64,000 bases of DNA from Thermobispora bispora DSM 43833. Its GTDB lineage: Bacteria; Actinomycetota; Actinomycetes; Streptosporangiales; Streptosporangiaceae. The position numbers and the translations under genes were made by a program. The DNA is taken from contig NC_014165.1 of NCBI RefSeq assembly GCF_000092645.1, forward strand, positions 1,240,001 through 1,304,000, in the 5' to 3' direction. The first letter of the stretch is position 1. Each line of letters begins with the position of its first letter. The notes beneath the pieces were generated by a model. That model had not been told where the DNA came from, ran no database searches, and was given only the letters and a program-made list of their open reading frames with translations. Shown here piece by piece: positions 53,095 to 62,130 of the stretch.

Positions 53095-53853
53095 TTGGGC
53101 GGGAGACGATCCCTGATCGCGAGCGCGGCCCTTGCGCTGGCCGTGCTGACCGGATGCGGAACGGCGGACGGCCTCGACATCGCCGACGGCCGCCCGGCGG
53201 GCGGGAAGGCCGCCGAGGCGGCGACCGGCACCAGCCCGCTGGCGAATCCGGACGGCACGCGTCCCGGGCTGGCCGCGATCACCTCGGCCGATGAGCGGGC
53301 CGAGGCACGGGCTCTGATCGAGCGGCTCCGGACCAAGGGGCGAGGACCGAAGACCGGCTACGAGCGGGAGAAGTTCGGGTACGCCTGGGCCGACTCCGTG
53401 GACGGCATCCCGTTCGGGCGCAACGGATGCGACACCCGCAACGACGTGCTGAAGCGGGACGGCCAGCGGCTGCAGTTCCGGAGCGGGTCGGACTGCGTGG
53501 TGATCTCGATGACCCTGTTCGACCCGTACACCGGCAAGACCATCGAGTGGACCAAGCAGAACGCGGCCGAGGTGCAGATCGACCACGTGGTGCCGCTCTC
53601 CTACTCCTGGCAGATGGGCGCGTCCCGGTGGAGTGACGAGAAGCGCCGGCAGCTCGCCAACGACCCGCTCAACCTCATGCCGGTCGACGGCGCCACGAAC
53701 TCGCGGAAGGGCGACTCCGGCCCGGCGTCCTGGCTGCCGCCGCGCCGGGAGATCCGCTGCGCGTACGTGGTCCGGTTCGCCCAGGTGGCGCTCAAGTACG
53801 ACCTGCCCGTCACCACCGCGGACAAGGAGACCATGCTGCAGCAGTGCTCCTGA
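53095..53853 (+). CDS. HNH-nuclease-like secreted lipoprotein
   Basis: A 252-residue protein that starts at TTG (GGGGGG just upstream) with a signal peptide and lipobox LTGC (cysteine near residue 21). The mature part has an HNH-type core: VQIDHVVPLSYSWQMGA, with the catalytic His in DHVVPL, and LANDPLNLMPVDGATNSRKG, where the Asn/Asp-Asn segment and later residues complete the fold. This matches secreted actinobacterial HNH/DUF1524-like proteins thought to cut external DNA. Two or more cysteine pairs (in RNGCDTRND, SDCVVIS, REIRCAY, LQQCS) suggest disulfides. Activity is inferred. Confidence 0.85.
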   Translation: MGGRRSLIASAALALAVLTGCGTADGLDIADGRPAGGKAAEAATGTSPLANPDGTRPGLAAITSADERAEARALIERLRTKGRGPKTGYEREKFGYAWADSVDGIPFGRNGCDTRNDVLKRDGQRLQFRSGSDCVVISMTLFDPYTGKTIEWTKQNAAEVQIDHVVPLSYSWQMGASRWSDEKRRQLANDPLNLMPVDGATNSRKGDSGPASWLPPRREIRCAYVVRFAQVALKYDLPVTTADKETMLQQCS

Positions 53854-53856
53854 GCG

Positions 53857-53873
53857 CGGCCGCCGCGCGGCCG
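53857..53873. terminator. Hairpin after the HNH lipoprotein gene
   Basis: CGGCCGC (53857-53863) pairs with GCGGCCG (53867-53873) around a 3-base loop, starting 4 bases after the stop codon. Short; no T tract. Confidence 0.45.
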
Positions 53874-53990
53874 GACAGGGGCGCCGCCGGGGACCGGGGG
53901 CGTCGCCGGGACGGGAGGCAGGGCCGCTCGGCCGTGGGCCGGTGACGTGCGCGCGCCGGGGCCGGCGTCGGCGGGTGCCGTCGCCGCGCC

Positions 53991-54128
53991 GCGCCCCGCG
54001 CCGGCCGCAGCGCCCCGCGCCGGCCGCACGGTGGCCGGGCCGCGCCCCGGTCGGCCAGTGGCCGGAACTGCGCTCCCCGGTCAGCCGGTGGCCGAGGGGC
54101 TCCGCTCCCGGTCAGCCGGTGGCGCGGC
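53991..54128. repeat. Tandem repeats between the HNH gene and glcF
   Basis: An exact 19-bp tandem pair, GCGCCCCGCGCCGGCCGCA, occupies 53991-54009 and 54010-54028. It is followed by 30-31 bp units starting at 54051, 54081 and 54112 (TCAGCCGGTGGC or variants, then a GCTCC-like stretch). The last unit begins with TCA at 54112-54114, the glcF stop codon. Confidence 0.75.
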
Positions 54129-55362
54129 CGAGGCTCCCGGCCGGCCTGCCGCGGAGCGACGCGTCGAGCACCTCGGCGGTGTGCGCGACCCTGAGCGGCC
54201 CCTTGCCGGCCCGCCGGACCGCGGCGGCGATCTGCAGGGTGCACCCCGGGTTCGCGGAGACGAGCAGGTCGGCACCGGTGGCGAGCACGTGCCCGGCCTT
54301 CCGGGCGCCGAGCTCCCGGGCCGCCTCCGGCTGGAACAGGTTGTAGGTGCCGGCCGAGCCGCAGCAGATCTCCGCCTCCGCGATCTCCACCAGCCGCAGC
54401 CCGGGGATCGCGCGGAGCAGCTCGCGCGGCTGCGACCGGATCCGCTGGGCGTGCGCCAGGTGGCAGGCGTCGTGGTAGGCGACCGACAGGTCGAGCGGGT
54501 GGCGCTCGGCGACCGGCCCCAGCTCGGCGAGGAACTCGGCGAGGTCCTTCACCCGGAGGGCCTCGGCCCGGGCCGCCCAGCCGGGCTCGTCGGCGAGCAG
54601 CTCGGCGTACTCCTTCATGGTCGAGCCGCACCCGGCCGCGTTGACCACGACCGTGTCGACCCCGGCCCGTTCGAAGACGGCGATCGTCCGCTTGGCGAAC
54701 CGCTTCGCCTCCGCCTCGCGGCCGGAGTGGAGGGAGAGCGCGCCGCAGCAGCCCTGCCGGGGCGGGATGACCACGTCGCAGCCCTCGAGCGCGAGCACCC
54801 GCGCGGTGGCCGCGTTGACGTGCGGGAAGAACTCGCCCTGCACGCAACCGGTGAGCAGCCCGACCCGTGCCCGGACCGGGCCCCGCGCCCGGACGAACGG
54901 CGGGAGCCGTACCGGGCGGGCGGTCCCGGGGGCGAGCTCGGCCATCGCCCCGAGCGCGGGGTGCACCCGCTCGAGGAACGGCCGCAGCCGCTTGCTCAGC
55001 CGCATCGGCAGGCGCATCGCCCGCAGCCTGCGCCGGTAGGGGAAGAGCGCGAAGACCAGCGCCCGGATCGCCCGGTCCTCCGGCCGCCGCACGTGCTCCC
55101 GCTCCACCACCGCCCGGGTCCGCTCGATCAGCCGGTCGTACCGGACGCCGGACGGGCAGGCGGTGACGCAGGCCAGGCACCCCAGGCACGCGTCGAAGTG
55201 GCCGGCCATCTCGTCGGTGAGCGGGGTGCCCTCCAGGTACTGGCCCATGAGGTGGATCCGCCCGCGCGGCGAGTCCATCTCCTCGGCCCACAGCACGTAA
55301 GTCGGGCAGGTGGGCAGGCAGAAGCCGCAGTGCACGCAGTCTCTGATCAGCCGGGGGTCCAT
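54112..55362 (-). CDS. glcF: Glycolate oxidase iron-sulfur subunit GlcF
   Basis: Membrane-associated electron-transfer subunit of glycolate oxidase, 416 residues. It has two [4Fe-4S] ferredoxin motifs, CVHCGFCLPTCP and CLGCLACVTACP, near residues 9-20 and 59-70, then two CCG domains (ending in QGCCGALSLHSG and EICCGSAGTYNL). It takes electrons from the GlcD/GlcE flavin pair. It is the last gene of an aceB-glcD-glcE-glcF set, 49 bases after glcE. Lactate oxidase LutA/LldE-type proteins are related, but the three-subunit context fits GlcDEF. Confidence 0.9.
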   Translation of the reverse strand: MDPRLIRDCVHCGFCLPTCPTYVLWAEEMDSPRGRIHLMGQYLEGTPLTDEMAGHFDACLGCLACVTACPSGVRYDRLIERTRAVVEREHVRRPEDRAIRALVFALFPYRRRLRAMRLPMRLSKRLRPFLERVHPALGAMAELAPGTARPVRLPPFVRARGPVRARVGLLTGCVQGEFFPHVNAATARVLALEGCDVVIPPRQGCCGALSLHSGREAEAKRFAKRTIAVFERAGVDTVVVNAAGCGSTMKEYAELLADEPGWAARAEALRVKDLAEFLAELGPVAERHPLDLSVAYHDACHLAHAQRIRSQPRELLRAIPGLRLVEIAEAEICCGSAGTYNLFQPEAARELGARKAGHVLATGADLLVSANPGCTLQIAAAVRRAGKGPLRVAHTAEVLDASLRGRPAGSLGRATG

Positions 55363-55411
55363 GTGCCGTCCTCCAGTAGCTCGGCCCGCGCCGCACCGGC
55401 CCGGGGCGCCA

Positions 55412-56635
55412 TCAGATGCCTCCCACGAACCGGCCGGGGGACAGCCGGCGCTCAGGGTCGAACCGTTCCTTCACCCGGCGCATCAGGGGGAGGCCGGGCA
55501 CGTCGCCCCAGAAATCCACCGCGACCCCGGCGGGTGCGGTCAGCACGGTCAGCCGCCCGCCGGCGGGGCGGACGCGCTCCCGTGCCGCGGTGACGAACTC
55601 CGCGGCCCGCTCCGGGGACGGCAGCGCCACCCGCAGGTCCGGCCGCCCGGCCGACCCGCGGACGCGAGGCGCGACGCCGAGCCCGTCGGCCACCGAGGCC
55701 AGGGCGCGCAGCATGCCGGGCAGGGCGGCGGGCAGCCCGCGCAGGCCGAGCAGCAGGTCATCCCCGGGCAGCCGCCCCCACCAGGCGGGCGGCTCGTCGG
55801 TGACCTCCGCGTCCGGCCCCAGCAGCTCCTGGGCGAGCTTCGCCCGGTCGGCCGCCGCCGCGCCCTCGACGAGGACGGAGACCGTGACCGGGCTCTCCGG
55901 GCCGGGCCAGTCGAGCTCCACGGCCGCCGGTTCGAGCGGGTGGGCGGCGACCCGCAGGTCGATCGCCTCCGGCGCGGGGTAGACGGCCGTGACCCAGCGG
56001 CGGTCGGCGGGCAGGGGGTGGAGGCGGAAGGCCGCCTCGGCGATCACGCCGAGCGTGCCGTACGACCCGGTGAACAGCTTGCCGAGGTCGTAGCCGGCGA
56101 CGTTCTTCACCACCTTGCCGCCGGACTTGGCGACCGTGCCGTCGGCGAGCACGACCGTGACCCCGATGAGCAGGTCCCGTGGCGCGCCGAACCGGAAGGC
56201 GAGCGGACCGGCCACCCCGGTGGCGAGCACCCCGCCGACCGTGGCGCCCTCCATCGGCGTGTCGAGGATCAGCCGCTGCCCCTTCGCGGCGAGCACCTCG
56301 GCGAGCGAGGCGAGGGTCACCCCGGCCTGGACCCGGACCACCAGGTCGTCGGCGGCGTGCTCCAGCACCCGGTTGAGGCAGCACGTGTCGACCAGCAGGT
56401 CGCAGCGCTCGGGGGGACGGCCCCAGTGGAGCTTGGTGCCGCCGCCGGTCGGGACCACGGCGAGGCCGTGCCGCGCGGCGGCCCGGAGCACCGCGGCGAG
56501 CTCCTCGGTGGTCTCCGGGAGCGCCACCCAGCGGGGGAGGACGCCCGCCACCGCGTCCCCGGGGCCGGCCCCGCGGACGGCCACCCCGGTGGCGACCAGG
56601 TCGGCGTGGGCGCCCGACGCGTCGAACCCGGCCAT
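55412..56635 (-). CDS. glcE: Glycolate oxidase FAD-binding subunit GlcE
   Basis: FAD-linked subunit of 407 residues. The PP-loop region VPTGGGTKLHWGRPP and the segments EGATVGGVLATGVAGPLAFR and KNVAGYDLGKLFTGSYGTLG are typical of GlcE. The ATG at 56635 shares its A with the glcD stop codon, a sign of coupling; a longer frame upstream overlaps glcD. Together with GlcD it oxidises glycolate to glyoxylate. Confidence 0.9.
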   Translation of the reverse strand: MAGFDASGAHADLVATGVAVRGAGPGDAVAGVLPRWVALPETTEELAAVLRAAARHGLAVVPTGGGTKLHWGRPPERCDLLVDTCCLNRVLEHAADDLVVRVQAGVTLASLAEVLAAKGQRLILDTPMEGATVGGVLATGVAGPLAFRFGAPRDLLIGVTVVLADGTVAKSGGKVVKNVAGYDLGKLFTGSYGTLGVIAEAAFRLHPLPADRRWVTAVYPAPEAIDLRVAAHPLEPAAVELDWPGPESPVTVSVLVEGAAAADRAKLAQELLGPDAEVTDEPPAWWGRLPGDDLLLGLRGLPAALPGMLRALASVADGLGVAPRVRGSAGRPDLRVALPSPERAAEFVTAARERVRPAGGRLTVLTAPAGVAVDFWGDVPGLPLMRRVKERFDPERRLSPGRFVGGI

Positions 56636-58086
56636 CAGAACTGCTCCGCCAGGCCCGACTCCACCAGCGGGTGCACGCCCTTGTGCACCCGGGGCGCCTC
56701 CCCGCAGAGCCGCGGTGTGGGGAAGACCTTCCCGGGGTTGGCCACCCCCGCCGGGTCGAAGGCGCACCGCACGAGCTGCATGGTGTCGAGATCGTCCTCG
56801 CTGAACATGCGCGGCATGTAACGGGCCTTGTCCACGCCTACCCCATGTTCTCCGGTGATCGAGCCGCCGTGCTCGAGGCACAGGTCCAGGATCCGCCCGC
56901 TCACCGTCTCGGCCCGCTCAGCCTCCCCTGGGTCGGCGTCGTTGAAGAGCACGAGCGGGTGGAGGTTCCCGTCGCCCGCGTGGAAGACGTTCGCCACCCG
57001 GATGCCGTACTCGTCCTGGAGCCGGCCGATCGCGGCGAGCACCTCCGGGAGGGCGGACCGGGGCACCACCCCGTCCTGCACGATGTACGCCGGGCTGATC
57101 CGGCCCACGGCGGCGAACGCCGACTTGCGGCCCTTCCAGATCGCCGCCCGCTCCTCGGCCGACGCCGCGGTCCTGATCTCGAAGGCCCCGCACGACAGGC
57201 ACAGGTCCCGCACCGCGGCGAGCTCGCTCTCCACCTCGGCCCGCGGGCCGTCGAGCTCGACGATGAGCACGGCGCCGGCGCCGGGGGGGTAGCCGCAGGC
57301 GACCGCGGCCTCGGCGGCCTCGATGGCGAGCGCGTCCATCATCTCGATCGCCGCGGGGACGATCCCGGCGCCGATGATCGCGGACACGGCCCGGCCGCCG
57401 CTCTCGATCCCGGGGAACGCCGCGAGCAGGGTGGTCACGGCCTCGGGCGCGCGCGACAGCCGTACGGTGATCTTTGTGGCGATGCCGAGGGTGCCCTCCG
57501 ACCCGATGAACGTGCCGATCAGGTCGTAGCCGGGGTCGAGGTGGGACAGCTCCACGACCTCCCCCTCGGGGGTGACGATCTCCAGCCCGATCACGTGGTT
57601 GACCGTGAAGCCGTACTTCAGGCAGTGGGCGCCGCCGGAGTTCTCGGCGACGTTCCCGCCGATCGAGCAGACCTGCTGGCTGGAGGGGTCGGGGGCGTAG
57701 TAGTACCCCTGGTCCCGGACCGCCTCGGTGATCGCCAGGTTGGTGACCCCGGGCTCGACCACGGCGAGCCGGTTCGGGATGTCGATCTTCAGGATGCGCC
57801 GCATCCGCGACGTGACGACGAGGATCCCGTCGGCCCGGGGAAGGGCTCCGCCGGACAGCCCGGTCCCCGAGCCGCGGGCCACGAAGGGAACGCCCGACCG
57901 GTGGCACAGCCGCACCACCTCGGCCACCTGCTCCGTCGTCTCCGGCAGCACGACGACCCCCGGGGTGGCGCGGTGGATGGTGAGCCCGTCACACTCGTAG
58001 GTCCGCAACCGAACGGGGTCGGTGATGACCGCGCCCGGCGGGAGCACCTCGGTCAGCCGTGCCGTCAGCCGTTCGAGTGCGGACAT
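56635..58086 (-). CDS. glcD: Glycolate oxidase catalytic subunit GlcD
   Basis: FAD-dependent 2-hydroxyacid dehydrogenase of 483 residues. It has the flavin-binding PP-loop FVARGSGTGLSGGALP, SIGGNVAENSGGAHCLKYG, and the C-terminal FHAGDGNLHPLVLFN and GSITGEHGVGVDKARYM segments with active-site histidines. The ATG at 58086 is preferred because GAGGAGG lies about 10 bases upstream; the alternative GTG at 58095 overlaps that site. It follows aceB after 40 bases, linking glycolate oxidation to glyoxylate use. Confidence 0.92.
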   Translation of the reverse strand: MSALERLTARLTEVLPPGAVITDPVRLRTYECDGLTIHRATPGVVVLPETTEQVAEVVRLCHRSGVPFVARGSGTGLSGGALPRADGILVVTSRMRRILKIDIPNRLAVVEPGVTNLAITEAVRDQGYYYAPDPSSQQVCSIGGNVAENSGGAHCLKYGFTVNHVIGLEIVTPEGEVVELSHLDPGYDLIGTFIGSEGTLGIATKITVRLSRAPEAVTTLLAAFPGIESGGRAVSAIIGAGIVPAAIEMMDALAIEAAEAAVACGYPPGAGAVLIVELDGPRAEVESELAAVRDLCLSCGAFEIRTAASAEERAAIWKGRKSAFAAVGRISPAYIVQDGVVPRSALPEVLAAIGRLQDEYGIRVANVFHAGDGNLHPLVLFNDADPGEAERAETVSGRILDLCLEHGGSITGEHGVGVDKARYMPRMFSEDDLDTMQLVRCAFDPAGVANPGKVFPTPRLCGEAPRVHKGVHPLVESGLAEQF

Positions 58087-58126
58087 GGCGGGCACACCTC
58101 CTCACCTGGTCGTCACACTCTCCTTT

Positions 58127-59713
58127 CTACGGCAGGCGGGCGTATGCCGGGAGCGTAAGGAACTCGACGAAGTCGTCGTCAAGGGCGACCTCCTTGAACA
58201 GCTCGGTCGCCTTGGCGTAGAGGTCGGCGTCGTAGCCGGGCTCCTGGGCGATCTTGGCGAGCTCCTCCTCGATGACCCGCTCGACGAGCTCGCGGGTCAC
58301 CCGCTCGCCGGTGTCGGCGAGGTCGACGTCGTTGTGGATCCACTGCCAGACCTGCGACCGGCAGATCTCGGCGGTGGCCGCGTCCTCCATCAGGTTGTGG
58401 ATGGCGGCCGCGCCCTGCCCGCCCATCCAGGCGGCGAGGTAGCGGATCCCGACGTCGACGTTGTTGCGCAGCCCGGCCTCGGTGATCTGCCCCGGCGTCT
58501 TCGACACGGCGAGGAGGTCCTCCGCGGTGACGCTGACGTCCTCGCGCAGCCGGTCGAGCTGGTTCGGCCGGTCGCCGAGCACCTGGTCGAACACCTCGCG
58601 GCAGACCGGGACCAGGTCGGGGTGGGCCACCCACGAGCCGTCGAAGCCGTCGTTGGACTCGCGCTGCTTGTCGGCCCGCACCTTCTCCAGGGCGACCCGG
58701 TTGATCTCCGGGTCGCGGCGGTTCGGGATGAACGCGGCCATGCCGCCGATCGCGTGAGCGCCGCGCTTGTGGCAGGTGCGGACGAGCAGCTCGGTGTAGG
58801 CCCGCATGAACGGCGCGGTCATGGTCACCGCGTTCCGCTCCGGCAGCAGGAACTCCCGGCCGCGGGTGCGGAACTTCTTGATCACGCTGAACAGGTAGTC
58901 CCATCGGCCGGCGTTGAGCCCCGCCGAGTGCTCGCGCAGCTCGTAGAGGATCTCCTCCATCTCGAAGGCGGCCGTGATGGTCTCGATCAGCACGGTCGCC
59001 CGGATCGTGCCGCGCGGGATGCCGAGCAGCTCCTGGGCGCGGACGAACACGTCGTTCCACAGCCGCGCCTCAAGGTGCGACTCCAGCTTCGGCAGGTAGA
59101 AGTACGGGCCCTTGCCCTTGTCGATCTGCCGCTTGGCGCAGTGGAAGAAGTAGAGGCCGAAGTCGAACAGCGAGCCGGAGATCTCCTCGCCGTCGACCAG
59201 CACGTGCTTCTCGGGCAGGTGCCAGCCGCGCGGCCGGACCACGATCGTGGCGAGCTCCTCGTCGGGCTTGAGCGCGTAGCGCTTCTCGCCGATCGAGAAG
59301 TCGATCGTCCGGTCGAGCGCGTCACGCAGGTTGATCTGGCCCCTGATCGTGTTCTCCCAGGTGGGGGTGTTGGCGTCCTCGAAGTCGGCGAGCCAGACCT
59401 TTGCGCCGGAGTTGAGCGCGTTGATGGTCATCTTCCGGTCGACCGGGCCGGTGATCTCCACCCGCCGGTCGACCAGGCCCGGCGCGGGCGGGGCGACCCG
59501 CCAGTCGGGGTCGTTGCGGATGTGCTCGGTCTCGGGAAGGAAGCGGAGCGTGCCGCCCGCCGAGAGCTCGGCCTGGCGCTCCTGGCGGAGCCGGAGGAGC
59601 CGCTTGCGCTCGGGGTTGAACTCGCGGTGCAGGGTGGCGACGAACTCGAGGGCCTTCGGCGTGAGGATCTCGTCGAACCCCTCGTGCATAGGTGCCTTGA
59701 TCTCAACGCTCAT
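58127..59713 (-). CDS. aceB: Malate synthase A
   Basis: Condenses glyoxylate with acetyl-CoA to malate, 528 residues, the size of the MSA isoform. Recognisable segments: [59 protein letters not shown] with the metal-binding Glu, and [14 protein letters not shown] with the Asp. It leads an operon with glcDEF, so glyoxylate made from glycolate is turned into a TCA-cycle acid. No isocitrate lyase is in the window. GGAAAGGTG precedes the ATG. Confidence 0.96.
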   Translation of the reverse strand: MSVEIKAPMHEGFDEILTPKALEFVATLHREFNPERKRLLRLRQERQAELSAGGTLRFLPETEHIRNDPDWRVAPPAPGLVDRRVEITGPVDRKMTINALNSGAKVWLADFEDANTPTWENTIRGQINLRDALDRTIDFSIGEKRYALKPDEELATIVVRPRGWHLPEKHVLVDGEEISGSLFDFGLYFFHCAKRQIDKGKGPYFYLPKLESHLEARLWNDVFVRAQELLGIPRGTIRATVLIETITAAFEMEEILYELREHSAGLNAGRWDYLFSVIKKFRTRGREFLLPERNAVTMTAPFMRAYTELLVRTCHKRGAHAIGGMAAFIPNRRDPEINRVALEKVRADKQRESNDGFDGSWVAHPDLVPVCREVFDQVLGDRPNQLDRLREDVSVTAEDLLAVSKTPGQITEAGLRNNVDVGIRYLAAWMGGQGAAAIHNLMEDAATAEICRSQVWQWIHNDVDLADTGERVTRELVERVIEEELAKIAQEPGYDADLYAKATELFKEVALDDDFVEFLTLPAYARLP

Positions 59714-59722
59714 GGGGACACC

Positions 59723-59760
59723 TTTCCACGATCGGGAAATTCACTTCTAAATTGTGGAAT
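59723..59760. promoter_or_regulatory. A/T-rich dyad elements upstream of aceB
   Basis: On the minus strand TTCCAC (59754-59759) and GTGGAA (59724-59729) flank the block, and an inner TTTCC / GGAAA pair occupies 59723-59727 and 59735-59739. The A/T-rich segment ends 9 bases before the aceB ATG, so a protein bound here would control the operon. The regulator is unknown; an IclR-type repressor responding to glyoxylate is one possibility. Confidence 0.45.
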
Positions 59761-60035
59761 CGACGCTACTGCAGAGCCGGAACGGGGGTCAACGCGGGGT
59801 CCCGCCGGGCGGGCGCGGACCGGGCTCGGGCGCCGGGGCGGGCGGCGATGACCTGCGGTGCCGTACGGGTCCCGGGGCAGGAGGAATCCCCGGGGCCGGG
59901 TCGTGAGGCGCGAGGTGCGCCATCGCGCGGCAGGCCATGCCGTACGCCGCGGGTCCGGGGCGTGGGCGCGCGGGCTCGCCCGGCGGCGGGGCCGGGCGCC
60001 GGCGGTGGCGCGCCGGGCGGCGGGCCGTACGGCCC

Positions 60036-60196
60036 GGTCGTCCTGACCGGCATGGAGCAGCGGCCCGGTGAGGTGGGCGACGTCCTCCTCGCGGGCCTCG
60101 GCCGGGTCGCCGCCCCGGCCACCGGCTTCCGGTACGGGGTCCGCGGCCGTGGCCGGGCGGCCGAGGAGGCCCAGCGCGGCGGTACGGCGGCGCGGG
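60036..60196 (-). pseudogene. Gene fragment related to the large unknown protein (49198-51483)
   Basis: Read on the minus strand, this segment matches about 160 bases of the large unknown gene (50405-50564), with roughly 25 mismatches and two single-base gaps by hand count (about 83% identity). The two gaps shift the frame over some 20 bases. The match covers the region encoding RHTSALGFLGYPATAADLYW to QAGQDDRV. No start, no flanking coding sequence and no repeats of a mobile element are seen, so it looks like a remnant of a second copy. Confidence 0.65.
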
Positions 60197-60400
60197 GCGG
60201 ACCACGGGAGTGGGCCGGAGCAGCCCGGGATCAGGGCCGGGGTGACGGGCCGCGCCGGTCACGGCCGGAGGCGCGACGGGCGCCTCGCGCCAAGCGGAAA
60301 TATGGGGATGCGGTACGGGGGAGAACCGTGGGACGATCGGGGTAAACCCGGATGCCGCCGGGGAAGAGACCGGGGCGCCGGATTGTTCGCCTCAACAGAG

Positions 60401-61813
60401 ATGACATTCATGGGAAACGAGTACGAGGACCACACCGTAGGCGATTTCGAACTCGAGCAGCGCCAGGCCCTCCGCAGGGTGGCGGGCCTGTCGACCGAGC
60501 TGCAGGACATCACCGAGGTCGAGTACCGGAAACTCCGTCTGGAACGGGTGGTTCTCGTCGGGGTATGGACGAGCGGCACGCTCGAGGAGGCGGAGAACTC
60601 GCTGCGCGAGCTCAAGCTCCTCGCCGAGACCGCGGGCTCCGTCGTCCTCGACGGTCTGATCCAGCGCCGTGACCGGCCCGACCCCGCCACGTACATCGGC
60701 TCGGGTAAGGCTCAGGAGCTGGCCGACATCGTGGCGGCCACCGGTGCCGACACCGTGATCTGTGACGGCGAGCTCACCCCGGGCCAGCTCCGCCGGCTCG
60801 AGGAGATCGTCAAGGTCAAGGTCGTCGACCGGACCGCGCTGATCCTCGACATCTTCGCCCAGCACGCCAAGAGCCGCGAGGGCAAGGCCCAGGTCGAGCT
60901 CGCCCAGCTCGAGTACCTGCTGCCCCGGCTCCGAGGCTGGGGTGGCAACCTGTCCCGCCAGGTCGGCGGCCGGGCCGCCGGCGGCGTGGGCATCGGCGGC
61001 CGCGGTCCCGGTGAGACCAAGATCGAGCTGGACCGGCGGCGGATCCGCGAGCGGATGGCCAAGCTCCGCAAGCAGATCAAGGAGATGTCGGTCGTCCGCC
61101 AGACCAAGCGCCGGCGCCGGCAGAACCGCGACGTGCCCGCCGTGGCCATCGCCGGGTACACCAACGCCGGCAAGTCGTCCCTGCTCAACCGGCTCACCGG
61201 GGCGGGCGTGCTCGTCGAGGACGCGCTCTTCGCCACGCTCGACCCCACCGTGCGCCGGGCGCGCACCCCGGACGGCCGGGTCTTCACCCTCGCGGACACG
61301 GTCGGCTTCGTCCGGCACCTGCCCCACCAGCTCGTCGAGGCCTTCCGCTCCACGCTGGAGGAGGTCGCCGACGCCGACCTGATCCTGCACGTGGTCGACG
61401 GCTCGCACCCCGATCCGGAGTCCCAGATCGCGGCGGTGCGCAAGGTGTTCGCCGAGATCGAGGGCGCCCTGGACATCCCCGAGATCATCGTGATCAACAA
61501 GGCGGACATCGCCGACCCGGTCGTGCTCGCCCGGCTCTCCGCCAAGGAACGGCACAGCGTCGTCGTGTCCGCGCGGACCGGGGAGGGCATCGACCGGCTC
61601 CTCGAGGCGATCGCGCGGGAGCTGCCCGAGCCGGATCGCGAGGTACGGGTGCTGGTGCCGTACGAGCGGGGTGACCTGATCTCGCGGGCGCACACCGAGG
61701 GCACGGTGCTGTCGCTGGACCACACCCCCGAGGGCACGATCCTGCACGCCCGGGTCAGGCCGGACCTGTACGCCGAGCTCGACCGGGTGGCCAAGCCCGT
61801 CGAGACCGTCTGA
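60401..61813 (+). CDS. hflX: HflX ribosome-associated GTPase
   Basis: GTPase that splits or rescues stalled 70S ribosomes under stress. The 470-residue protein has the HflX N-terminal domain (DRPDPATYIGSGKAQELADI), a Gly-rich linker with GGRGPGETKIELDRRRIR, then the G domain: G1 GYTNAGKSSL near residue 250, G3 DTVGFVRHLP and G4 NKAD. The start is set at the ATG at 60401 (another ATG at 60410); a longer frame upstream runs into the pseudogene fragment and is not used. No strong ribosome binding site is visible. Confidence 0.94.
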   Translation: MTFMGNEYEDHTVGDFELEQRQALRRVAGLSTELQDITEVEYRKLRLERVVLVGVWTSGTLEEAENSLRELKLLAETAGSVVLDGLIQRRDRPDPATYIGSGKAQELADIVAATGADTVICDGELTPGQLRRLEEIVKVKVVDRTALILDIFAQHAKSREGKAQVELAQLEYLLPRLRGWGGNLSRQVGGRAAGGVGIGGRGPGETKIELDRRRIRERMAKLRKQIKEMSVVRQTKRRRRQNRDVPAVAIAGYTNAGKSSLLNRLTGAGVLVEDALFATLDPTVRRARTPDGRVFTLADTVGFVRHLPHQLVEAFRSTLEEVADADLILHVVDGSHPDPESQIAAVRKVFAEIEGALDIPEIIVINKADIADPVVLARLSAKERHSVVVSARTGEGIDRLLEAIARELPEPDREVRVLVPYERGDLISRAHTEGTVLSLDHTPEGTILHARVRPDLYAELDRVAKPVETV

Positions 61814-61814
61814 T

Positions 61815-61843
61815 CCGCGGGCGGCGCGGTTCGCCGCCCGCGG
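61815..61843. terminator. Hairpin terminator after hflX
   Basis: Perfect 12-bp stem (CCGCGGGCGGCG at 61815-61826 with 61832-61843) and loop CGGTT, 1 base after the stop codon. Confidence 0.75.
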
Positions 61844-62100
61844 TGCCGGGCCCTGCCGCGGTACCGCCCGCGACCCGCTCCGTCCCGAGCGGGCCCTGGA
61901 GCGGGCGTATGGAATGTGACCCGCCGGCGGGTCGTGACCGCCGCCGATGCGCTTGCTAGGATTGGCCGAGTCTAACGGTAGGTTAAGAGGCGGGTAACGA
62001 TATAGCAGCGGCCATCGCCGGACCGAGGGGAGCGGTACTCATTTCGCACCGCACGGGCGTTCTGTGAGTGGTTTCGGCGGAATGGTCGCCTTACGCGGCA

Positions 62101-62130
62101 CGCGATCGCTGTGCGGATCGCGTTCTTTTT
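62101..62130 (+). terminator. Intrinsic terminator with T run upstream of the HutI-like gene
   Basis: CGCGATC (62101-62107) pairs with GATCGCG (62116-62122) around an 8-base loop, followed by TTCTTTTT (62123-62130). It is the only hairpin noted in the window with a real T tract. It lies 220 bases upstream of the next gene and well after the hflX terminator, so it may end a short leader RNA. Confidence 0.6.

Larger units (their letters stand above)
59714..60400. other. Intergenic region between divergent aceB and hflX
   Basis: About 687 bases. The left edge is the aceB control region. The middle (60036-60196) is a decayed fragment of the large repeat-rich protein gene. The rest is G/C-rich with several GTACGG motifs. 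Open frames on both strands are not supported as genes. Confidence 0.6.

Noticed and set aside
59752-60345. 197-residue plus-strand frame before hflX
   Set aside because: Its apparent motif is the antisense of the large unknown protein gene, reflecting the inverted pseudogene fragment, not a new gene.
61955-62010. Possible tRNA (GGCCGAGT- and GGTTAAG-like words)
   Set aside because: No acceptor stem, anticodon arm or T-arm sequence could be assembled; more likely a promoter region.
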